Virus record (IMG/VR): IMGVR_UViG_3300005099_000086
Location: 1-43,384 of that record
From: a virus
Length of the DNA: 43,384 nt
Direction: 5' to 3' (one strand)
How positions within the stretch are numbered: the first letter of the stretch is position 1; every line of letters begins with the position of its first letter. A model generated the notes under the pieces. The model had not been told where the DNA came from and did not search any database. It was given only the letters and a program-made list of their open reading frames with translations. The translations under genes and the position numbers were made by a program. Shown here piece after piece: positions 31,737-38,332 of the stretch.

Positions 31737-32374
31737 AGCTTTTCTAACTGCCCCTCTACGTTATAGTTTACGAGACCCAAGTGCCGACATTTGATGTCTG
31801 TTCGGATGTAGATTGAAATGCCTGCGGCACTACATTTTTCACAAAAGTAAAAATCCTCACTAACGCCTCCATCCTCAAGACCCTGAGTCCATTTAAACCA
31901 AGGCCTTTTTAGCCTATCGAAAACACTTCGATGAATAAGGCTGGCTCCGAGGCCAATAACAATGTTTGGTTCGGTAAAGACTGGCCTTGAAGTCAGCTCG
32001 TGCAATGGAATTGCAACATATCTTTCATTTCCATGTTCTCTTACCTTCCTCCAAACTGCCGTTGTGCCATGTTTTGAGCCATAAAGGGCGGAAATGAAAG
32101 GATAGGCACAGCCGAAGAGGATTTGTAGTCCATTTGGAGGCAAAACAACATCACTGTCAAGGAAGAATACCCATTCACAGCCTTCCCTTAAGGCTTGTTC
32201 TACGAGGCTTTCTCTGCTCCTGTCGATTGGCAGGCCCTGATTGGCAAAGATGCTGTAAGGCAAAGGAATTTGAAGGGTTTTAAAGCCGATGGCCCAATAC
32301 ATAGATGTAACGCCGACATGAGGAATGCAGATTCCCAACTTGCCAATCTGTTTTTCCCAAGCCCCAAGGCCCAT
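31733..32374 (-). CDS. GT-A-type glycosyltransferase-like protein
   Basis: 213 aa. Contains a DxD metal-binding motif, D73-S-D75 in FFLDSDVVLPP, a mid-strand GLGASLIHRSVFDRL, and EDFYFCEKCSAAG near the C-terminus, as in GT-A glycosyltransferases. It would act with the two GT4 enzymes. Ribosome site TAGGAGATTGAA. Its stop overlaps the start of the next gene. Confidence 0.7.
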   Translation of the reverse strand: MGLGAWEKQIGKLGICIPHVGVTSMYWAIGFKTLQIPLPYSIFANQGLPIDRSRESLVEQALREGCEWVFFLDSDVVLPPNGLQILFGCAYPFISALYGSKHGTTAVWRKVREHGNERYVAIPLHELTSRPVFTEPNIVIGLGASLIHRSVFDRLKRPWFKWTQGLEDGGVSEDFYFCEKCSAAGISIYIRTDIKCRHLGLVNYNVEGQLEKL

Positions 32375-32383
32375 TTCAATCTC

Positions 32384-32656
32384 CTAACTGAGATATGGAA
32401 TCTTTTTGTTCTGGCCTGAGATGTTCACAGTGATATAGCCGTCATAGTGGTCTAAGGCAGATGAGCCGATTGTTCCTGCGATGTCAAGCCTCAAACTTCC
32501 AGCAACTGCCATATTATCTGTGCTCATCGTAACGGCAGTAAGGCCGCTTGTGGTTATATTTCCTGAAACATCGATGATGGATTTTTCCTGGCCTTTCTGG
32601 CCTACGGCTAAGCCTTCCTCTAAAAGGCTTATTCCTTTAAAATGTGTATATCCCAT
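32384..32656 (-). CDS. Small virion-associated protein
   Basis: 90 aa. Sequence pattern MGYTHFKGISLLEEGLAVG, then beta segments, ending GYITVNISGQNKKIPYL. The C-terminal (G)YITV...KIPYL ending is one I have seen in phage structural proteins near the capsid gene; not a named family. It may be a head fibre or decoration component. GGAGGTGCCAAA precedes its ATG. Confidence 0.5.
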   Translation of the reverse strand: MGYTHFKGISLLEEGLAVGQKGQEKSIIDVSGNITTSGLTAVTMSTDNMAVAGSLRLDIAGTIGSSALDHYDGYITVNISGQNKKIPYLS

Positions 32657-32687
32657 TTTGGCACCTCCATAAATTTAAAAGGAGGCA

Positions 32688-32722
32688 ATGGATATTTCTT
32701 CATTAAATGAAGAAATATCCAT
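32688..32722. repeat. Hairpin family copy 3 (16-bp stem)
   Basis: Perfect 16-bp stem ATGGATATTTCTTCAT (32688-32703) and ATGAAGAAATATCCAT (32707-32722) with loop TAA. It fills most of the 80-nt gap between the homing endonuclease stop and the next gene. Same core as copies 1 and 2. A tiny 17-codon frame across it is not considered a gene. Confidence 0.75.
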
Positions 32723-32736
32723 CACCATTTTTGCCT

Positions 32737-33162
32737 TTAGGCTCCTCGTTTATTCAATTTCGCTAATCTATCCCTAAGAGCCAAAGCCAACAAAGCCGTC
32801 TCTTCATTCTCAACGCCATCGCTAGTGGGTATTTTGTAGTAAGCCAAAACAATCTCCGCTTGTTCTCTTTTTACTTTTAAATATGGCAAGACTGCTTCCA
32901 GTAGTATAGGAATTTCATTCTCCGAAAAAATCAACCTATACAATGGTTTGTGCCTGGGGCTACGACGTTCGATATAACGGCTTATATGCCCCAAGCCAGT
33001 TACTTCCCTAATCCACTCTAAAACTTCCAAATTCGTGTTGGCAAGGAATACACACGGACGAACGACAGAGCGGCCAACACGAGGCCTTCCGCTCGACCAT
33101 AGAGCTATACAACCTTCCCCATCAATGAATCCAGCTATATAGGCTTTGTCGGCTTCCTTCAT
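32737..33162 (-). CDS. Free-standing LAGLIDADG homing endonuclease
   Basis: 141 aa. Motif YIAGFIDGEGC at 8-18, then RLIFSENEIPILLEAVLPYL and typical basic helices: a single-motif LAGLIDADG enzyme that would act as a dimer. It is placed right after the major capsid gene. ATG 33162 follows AGGAGGCACA, and the capsid stop (33171-33173) lies just before that site. An upstream in-frame ATG at 33204 would overlap the capsid frame and lacks support. Likely a selfish gene inserted next to a conserved target; hairpin copy 3 follows it. Confidence 0.8.
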   Translation of the reverse strand: MKEADKAYIAGFIDGEGCIALWSSGRPRVGRSVVRPCVFLANTNLEVLEWIREVTGLGHISRYIERRSPRHKPLYRLIFSENEIPILLEAVLPYLKVKREQAEIVLAYYKIPTSDGVENEETALLALALRDRLAKLNKRGA

Positions 33163-33170
33163 TGTGCCTC

Positions 33171-34082
33171 CTATGCCCCAGGGGATCCCCAAACCCCCCG
33201 CCAACCAGAAAATCCAACACTAAATCTTTCATAGCTTCTGAATTTTGCATCCATTGTGTCAAAATCATCTTCATGGCCAAATTCTGGACGGACACGCCAG
33301 AAGAAGTTGAGGTAATGGTCGTCTTTGCCTGCGATGAGGAACCATGCATCTTCGTCAGTCAGATAGTGGCATATCATGTATTTTAGGCCTTCATCTGCCA
33401 GGACATTAATTTCGTTGTCGCCTGTATATGGCTTATATTCTGATTCTAAAAGTTCTCTTGCGACCCATTTGTTGTTTGGATGGACAAGCAAGAGCCTTGG
33501 GCGGATGACGATTGGCATGCCTCTATCGTCTACCATGGTTTCGAAGGCATTTATTGCGGCCTGAAGGCTGGCTAGGCTGAGGTCTGCATCCACAGCTGGT
33601 CTGTTGGCAAAGGGGCCTGAACCTGCATGGCCCGCAATGTCTGGGTGGTCGGTTGCACATAAAGGCTTGCCGTCAGGGCCAGGATAAGCAGAGTTAAAAG
33701 CATGATTGAAGACGTTCCAGGCATAGACTTCCTGAGTAACCTTCATGCTTTTAGCAAGAGCTTGGCTCATTCGCCTCATAATCCCATACAAATCATCATC
33801 ATACATTTCCCTTGTTACTCTAAAGCCTAAACCGAAGGCCACGTGGGTATACTTTTTCACTTTCCCCTCAAATGGCAGGTCATAGACAATTGGAGCACCA
33901 ACAGGTTTAGGAACTGCCATTCCTAGGCTTGAGATTTCGATGTCCTCTTCGTATGCACGCCTTGAGGTGTTTACATTGAAGACTTGAGGATATTCTAAAG
34001 GCAGTGCCTTATACTTCTCCCAATAAACTTTACGAAGGCCAGGAGCCAATAAATGTGAAAATGCACTAGGTCTTGCTGGCAT
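33171..34082 (-). CDS. Major capsid protein (HK97-like, gpT type)
   Basis: 303 aa. Resembles the Mu-like major head subunit group: long N-terminal arm (MPARPSAFSHLLAPGLRKVYWEKY), FGLGFRVTREMYDDDLYG, central PDIAGHAGSGPFANRP loop, LLVHPNNKWVARELLESE, and C-terminal FLIAGKDDHYLNFFWRVRPEF. It lies between cement candidate and scaffold on one side and homing endonuclease on the other, the usual place. TTTAGGAGGTGCGCC precedes the ATG. No cleavage of the N-terminus can be told from sequence. Confidence 0.8.
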   Translation of the reverse strand: MPARPSAFSHLLAPGLRKVYWEKYKALPLEYPQVFNVNTSRRAYEEDIEISSLGMAVPKPVGAPIVYDLPFEGKVKKYTHVAFGLGFRVTREMYDDDLYGIMRRMSQALAKSMKVTQEVYAWNVFNHAFNSAYPGPDGKPLCATDHPDIAGHAGSGPFANRPAVDADLSLASLQAAINAFETMVDDRGMPIVIRPRLLLVHPNNKWVARELLESEYKPYTGDNEINVLADEGLKYMICHYLTDEDAWFLIAGKDDHYLNFFWRVRPEFGHEDDFDTMDAKFRSYERFSVGFSGWRGVWGSPGA

Positions 34083-34097
34083 GGCGCACCTCCTAAA

Positions 34098-34577
34098 TTA
34101 AGGATTGTCAAATTGGCTATAGCCATGTTTGACGGTGAAGTAGACTCGGCCGAAATAGTCTCCGACATTGTCTTTGAATCCGACAATCACAACAGTTGTA
34201 GATGTGGCTCCGCTGACTCTTTTGTCCACTACGGTTATTCCGCTTAAGTTGGTTAATGCACACAATGTTCCTATGTCCGTATTCATAATCTTGGCCGCAG
34301 AAGATGTTGCAGTATGATGGATATTGCCTTCAAAAATTACACCAGGCATGGCCACCCAAACCCCAATTTCTGAAGAAACTTGCTGTTGGGCATCATCTGC
34401 GGCAAAGCCTAAGATTTTTGCCCCTGCTGTGCCGTGCATCATAATGCCTGGGCCAGACAGCTTTACAGCTTGGCCTTGTTTGAAAGACTGGCCAATACCT
34501 TCGTAATAGCGGACTGTAGGAACATGTGCATTAAACTCATAAGCAGGATAAACAGGAAGGATTGCTTTTACTGCCAT
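34098..34577 (-). CDS. Capsid decoration (cement) protein candidate
   Basis: 159 aa. Beta-rich, with GQAVKLSGPGIMMHG and GVWVAMPGVIFEGN patterns, similar in feel to DUF2190-type and other small capsid-associated proteins. Directly upstream of the capsid gene in the operon. Ribosome site CGGAGGTGCGTC. Assigned by position and composition. Confidence 0.55.
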   Translation of the reverse strand: MAVKAILPVYPAYEFNAHVPTVRYYEGIGQSFKQGQAVKLSGPGIMMHGTAGAKILGFAADDAQQQVSSEIGVWVAMPGVIFEGNIHHTATSSAAKIMNTDIGTLCALTNLSGITVVDKRVSGATSTTVVIVGFKDNVGDYFGRVYFTVKHGYSQFDNP

Positions 34578-34589
34578 GACGCACCTCCG

Positions 34590-34973
34590 TTACTTTTCAA
34601 AATCGAAAGTCTCAACACCTCTTTCCCTTCCCTCTTGGTGGAAGGTCTGACGAACGGTTTGGGTTCTAGCTCGGATTTTTTCTTCTTTGGCCCTTTCTCT
34701 TGCCTCCCTCAATTCCTTTGGGAGTCTCATCACAACGAGGCCGCCATAATCTTTGCTCTGGCCTTCAACAAGTTCGTAGCCTTGAAATTCTCTCATTTGA
34801 AGTTTCCTCACATTTGTGAGTCTATAATAAAATTTGTCGCCATGCTTTTTCTTGTCTTCCTCTACCTTTCGGTAGAGAGGCCCCAACTGTTCGTTCAAAT
34901 CACGAACATCTATGGTTTTGTTTTTCTTTTCTCCTTCAATTTCGATTTTATCAAAAACATTTTCTTTAGCCAT
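34590..34973 (-). CDS. Hypothetical 127-aa basic protein
   Basis: Not recognised. Charged, with VDRDLNEQLGPLYRKVEED-like helix and RLPKELREARERAKEEKIRAR near the C-terminus. It lies between scaffold and cement candidate. It could be a minor head protein or assembly factor. GGAAGGAGGAATGTAAG precedes its ATG. Confidence 0.5.
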   Translation of the reverse strand: MAKENVFDKIEIEGEKKNKTIDVRDLNEQLGPLYRKVEEDKKKHGDKFYYRLTNVRKLQMREFQGYELVEGQSKDYGGLVVMRLPKELREARERAKEEKIRARTQTVRQTFHQEGRERGVETFDFEK

Positions 34974-34974
34974 C

Positions 34975-35628
34975 TTACATTCCTCCTTCCCTGTATTTTA
35001 CCCATTCTTCTTCAGTCATGCCAAATTCCTGGGCTAAACGCCTTTCCTCGTCTGTCAATTGTGGAGGCTGAGATTTTGGAGGCTGGTTGGATGGGGGTTC
35101 GACTGGGGGAGGCTGTTTTTCGATTTTGCTTAAAAGGTCGGCTCCTTTAACCATTTTGTAGATTCTTTCTACAACCTCAGGCGTTCGATATTCAGGGGCC
35201 ACAACTTGAAGAGCTTCGTTTATTTGATTTTCATATTTGCTAAAATCCGAATATTTCGACTTGACGGAGTTTAACATAACCTCTGAGGTTTTCTGCAAGA
35301 CAGGATATAAATGGGCCTGGATGAGCTGGCTGACTGTTGTGATGGGGTCTTGCCAGAATTGCTCTTGTAGTCTTTCAAGGAATTTTTGATAATCCTCTTC
35401 AGGCTTTTCTTCAGGTTTGCGTTCAGGCATTTCTTTTTTGTCTTCATCTTTAAGTTTGGATGTTTCTTCCATTTTCTTTTTCAGCTCAAGATAAGCCTTT
35501 TCTAAATCTTCAGGCTTTTCAAATTCTCCAGCCAATTTCTTTGGCTTTTCTTCATCTTTGTTTTTTAAGGCGTTTTCTATGCCTTCATCGTCGTTAATCC
35601 CCTCATTTTTGTCTTTGAGGTCTTCCAT
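34975..35628 (-). CDS. Scaffolding protein
   Basis: 217 aa. Highly charged N-terminus rich in Lys/Glu/Asp, a Pro-Glu-Lys repeat region, a helical core (DYQKFLERLQEQFWQDPITTVSQLIQAHLYP), a Pro-rich linker (PPPVEPPSNQPPKSQPPQ) and a short helical C-terminus (LAQEFGMTEEEWVKYREGGM). Composition and position between portal and capsid genes fit a head scaffold, which is removed or expelled during maturation. GAAAGGAGGAATGA precedes the start. Confidence 0.65.
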   Translation of the reverse strand: MEDLKDKNEGINDDEGIENALKNKDEEKPKKLAGEFEKPEDLEKAYLELKKKMEETSKLKDEDKKEMPERKPEEKPEEDYQKFLERLQEQFWQDPITTVSQLIQAHLYPVLQKTSEVMLNSVKSKYSDFSKYENQINEALQVVAPEYRTPEVVERIYKMVKGADLLSKIEKQPPPVEPPSNQPPKSQPPQLTDEERRLAQEFGMTEEEWVKYREGGM

Positions 35629-35841
35629 TCATTCCTCCTTTCTTTCTATTTCGTTTTGGGCCCAGCCTAAGGCCCATTCAAGTGCGTCTAAATAGCCTTG
35701 TAAATATCTTACCATTTCGATTTTGTCTGTCCTCCTTAGGAGGACAGCGGATTCATTAAACTTCTCTGCCAACGCCTCTTCAAATTTTTTCGTTACGTCA
35801 TGCCTCTTCCATTCCTTCAACTGCTGTTTCCATTCTTGCAT
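35629..35841 (-). CDS. Hypothetical 70-aa helical protein
   Basis: Not recognised. Its first 44 nt overlap the end of the portal gene in another frame, with GAGGAGGATTTATATC upstream. Helical and charged; near the C-terminus YLQGYLDALEWALGWAQNEIERK. A small portal- or scaffold-associated protein would fit the position. Confidence 0.5.
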   Translation of the reverse strand: MQEWKQQLKEWKRHDVTKKFEEALAEKFNESAVLLRRTDKIEMVRYLQGYLDALEWALGWAQNEIERKEE

Positions 35842-37546
35842 GATATAAATCCTCCTCTAATGCGGCCATTTTTGTTAGAGTTGGAATTTCAGGCAAAAAT
35901 TCTGAAGGCTCAAAAACCTCAAAACTTTTAAGTAGCTTTTTAGCCAACTTGTAATAGCTTTGTAACATTTCTTCACATGCCTTTTTGATGGTTGCAGGAA
36001 TTTGAGGATTTACAAGGTAACTTAAAAGTTCAATGAATTTTTCGTATAATGCCGAAAGCTGTTGCAGGAGGATTAATGAGGCTTGCTGTTCGAGTTGTTT
36101 GGTCACGCCGCTGCCGATGCCAGTGACGTAGAAATCTAAATATTCTTTGATATCGCCATTTACGGGGACGGGTTTGAAAAAGCCGTATTCTACTCGGCCG
36201 CTTGCCTCGATTGTTCTATATTCTTGTTCTGGCCCGCCGAAGGCGTTATAAAGCCAGAAAATCATATATCCTAGTTCAGCCAAGGCATCTTTTCCCTGTT
36301 CTACGAACAAATCGAAATGCATGCCTGCCTCCCTGAGGAGGGCGAGGGTGCCTGTGGCGGTAGCTCTAGATTTTATTATGTCGCTTTGGCGGCCAAGGAC
36401 ATAATCCGTAATTTTGCTCCGTCGTTCGGCGTATCCTCTTACAACCTGTTCCTCAATGAAGGCCGATTGATGAACATCCCCGAGGGAGAATTCCATTAAA
36501 TCTGTTGTTGGGTCATCAAGATAGAAGATTTTTGTGGGATAGATTTTGCCGATTTCCTTTCTGGCCGTTTTCCTGGCTTTAAAGCATTTTGCATTTGCAA
36601 TGGTTTCATTATCAATTCTCTGGTTGTGAATGGTGTTTATTTCCTTTTGTGGATGATACAACATTTCACACAAGCCTTTTGCGTAAATTTCTCCTTCACG
36701 AGGCATTAAAGGAAGAAGGACAAATGGCCTAAATGGATATGGAGCTTCAATTCGTCGTAAAATTGTCATACTTTCCAAATGGAAGGTTATGACGAGGTCT
36801 TGGGGCAAGGAATTTTCATCTTTTTGGAATTTGCACCAAACTTCATAAAGCTCATATTCTTTCAGAATGTCAGTTTGTTGGCGTTTTAAGCCAATTTCTT
36901 CCTCTCTTTCCTCAACTGTCATTTCACCTTCGCCAGCTTGGGTTTCGTAATATTGTTTTATCTTTTCAATGTTTTTGTATAAGCCTTGTCTTTGACGGAT
37001 TACTAGTTCGTCCCAGGTTAACCTAAATCTATGACCGACCCATTGACAGGTTTGAATGTCTTTGGCGTTAGGCGGAAAAACAAAATCCTCAATTCTTACA
37101 AAATCGACGTTGGCTTTGCCGTTCCAATAGACTTTGAAAATGCCTAGGCCCATCTTGACGGCTTGCATGACCCAATCTCGGCCTTTTTTGCGGATGTTTA
37201 TGTCGTCCTCCATTTTTGCATCTAAGAATTTTTCGGCGTTAGAACAAATCTCAGGACAGATGTCTTTTGTGCCTTGTTCATCTTTGATAATAATTGCCCT
37301 TTTCGGGCGGATACAAACGTATGGTCTTGCTCCAAAAAGGCTTGCATACAATCTTGCGTATAAAGTCTCAACGGCAGTAGGGACGATTGGGACGAAAACG
37401 TTTGAACAACCTTCCCAAGGAAAGTCTTTTGGAGGCAAGACCTCTTCGTAGAGGTTGTAATATTCTTTCCATTTTTCTTCTAATTCTTTTCTGCTTTCTA
37501 GAGCATTCCAAATTTGGTAATATAACCAATTTTCAAGCCGCTCCAT
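35798..37546 (-). CDS. Portal protein
   Basis: 582 aa, the size and layout of podovirus portals. PWEGCSNVFVPIVPTAVETLYARLYASLFG near residues 44-73, VMQAVKMGLGIFKVYWNGK, a central LPLMPREGEIYAKGLCEMLYHPQKEINTIHNQRIDN that fits the portal wing/stem, and a coiled-coil C-terminus. It forms the DNA entry ring at one capsid vertex. The start overlaps the methyltransferase end by 14 nt. The 70-aa gene follows within its 3' end. Confidence 0.8.
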   Translation of the reverse strand: MERLENWLYYQIWNALESRKELEEKWKEYYNLYEEVLPPKDFPWEGCSNVFVPIVPTAVETLYARLYASLFGARPYVCIRPKRAIIIKDEQGTKDICPEICSNAEKFLDAKMEDDINIRKKGRDWVMQAVKMGLGIFKVYWNGKANVDFVRIEDFVFPPNAKDIQTCQWVGHRFRLTWDELVIRQRQGLYKNIEKIKQYYETQAGEGEMTVEEREEEIGLKRQQTDILKEYELYEVWCKFQKDENSLPQDLVITFHLESMTILRRIEAPYPFRPFVLLPLMPREGEIYAKGLCEMLYHPQKEINTIHNQRIDNETIANAKCFKARKTARKEIGKIYPTKIFYLDDPTTDLMEFSLGDVHQSAFIEEQVVRGYAERRSKITDYVLGRQSDIIKSRATATGTLALLREAGMHFDLFVEQGKDALAELGYMIFWLYNAFGGPEQEYRTIEASGRVEYGFFKPVPVNGDIKEYLDFYVTGIGSGVTKQLEQQASLILLQQLSALYEKFIELLSYLVNPQIPATIKKACEEMLQSYYKLAKKLLKSFEVFEPSEFLPEIPTLTKMAALEEDLYHARMETAVEGMEEA

Positions 37547-38135
37547 CTTCTTTCTCCAAAATGATAAGCCAGTTTTGCCAGAATATTTCCTTTTCTTTTA
37601 AAAAGGTTTTGACTTGCCAGCCTTTTATGTTTATAAGTTGTTTGATGGACAAATCGTCAAACCTATTTATATGGAATGAATGAGGCACTTCCTCATCAGA
37701 CACAACTTCAAGGCATTTACCTTGAAAAAGGGGATGATTTATTTTGTAATCTTCAAGGCTTATATAGCCTTGGCTCATAACCTCCTCAAGTTTCTGCTTA
37801 TAGCCTTCTTCGATGTATTGGCCTGGCCCATTTCCTATCCTCGTTTCTTCTGGAACGGTTATTACAATTCTTTTTCGGCTGACTCTGCAAGCCTCAGAAA
37901 TGACCCTTTTAGGGTCTAAAACATGTTCAAGAATGTCGCCTAAAACAACACAATCAAAACTCCCGTTTGGGAATGGAAGTTTATGTGCGTCAGCTTGGAC
38001 GAAGTTCGGCACGTCCCATTTGTCTATATCTACATTGACACAGCCGAACGCCGAAAGGCCGACAGGGTCTTCGGCACAGCCAACATTTAAAATCTTTCCA
38101 AAAACATTTTGTCTTTGAAATTCCATTCTGTCCAT
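37533..38135 (-). CDS. Class I SAM methyltransferase
   Basis: 200 aa. Motif I ILNVGCAEDP at 15-24, acidic VNVDIDKW after beta 2, ADAHKLPFPNGSFDCVVLGDILEHV (motifs II-III of Methyltransf_11). It transfers a methyl group; substrate unknown. Such enzymes often accompany glycosyltransferases in phages and may act on a sugar. It sits between TerL and portal, 1 nt after the preceding stop, with no clear ribosome site, so it depends on coupling. Confidence 0.7.
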   Translation of the reverse strand: MDRMEFQRQNVFGKILNVGCAEDPVGLSAFGCVNVDIDKWDVPNFVQADAHKLPFPNGSFDCVVLGDILEHVLDPKRVISEACRVSRKRIVITVPEETRIGNGPGQYIEEGYKQKLEEVMSQGYISLEDYKINHPLFQGKCLEVVSDEEVPHSFHINRFDDLSIKQLINIKGWQVKTFLKEKEIFWQNWLIILEKEDGAA

Positions 38136-38136
38136 T

Positions 38137-38319
38137 TTACTTTTTCACTACGCCCATGAGGCAATCAACAATAGCGGTAACGCCACTCTTAATAATCTCT
38201 AAAACCTCGTCTGCACTAACTTTTCCATCGTCGTCTTTGGCTTTTTCAATTTCTTCTACGATTTGCTGGACGGCCTTAGCCGCACAAATAACAACAGGAA
38301 TGTATTTTACCCAACCCAT
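38137..38319 (-). CDS. 60-aa membrane-associated EF-hand-like protein
   Basis: Short N-terminal hydrophobic segment (YIPVVICAAKAV), then DDDGKVSADEVLEII, which resembles an EF-hand or dockerin calcium loop; the first ligand position is Ala instead of Asp. A final hydrophobic helix (SGVTAIVDCLMGVV) follows. Possibly a small membrane protein. AAAGGAGGCAAAAA precedes the ATG, 14 nt after the terminase stop. Function unknown; holin-like is one option. Confidence 0.5.
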   Translation of the reverse strand: MGWVKYIPVVICAAKAVQQIVEEIEKAKDDDGKVSADEVLEIIKSGVTAIVDCLMGVVKK

Positions 38320-38332
38320 TTTTTGCCTCCTT

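Noticed and set aside
32669-32722. 17-codon minus-strand frame across hairpin copy 3
   Set aside because: The frame coincides with the perfect hairpin, and there is no well-placed ribosome site. Pairing explains the sequence better.
33163-33204. Longer homing endonuclease start at 33204
   Set aside because: These codons overlap the end of the capsid gene; a strong ribosome site supports the ATG at 33162.
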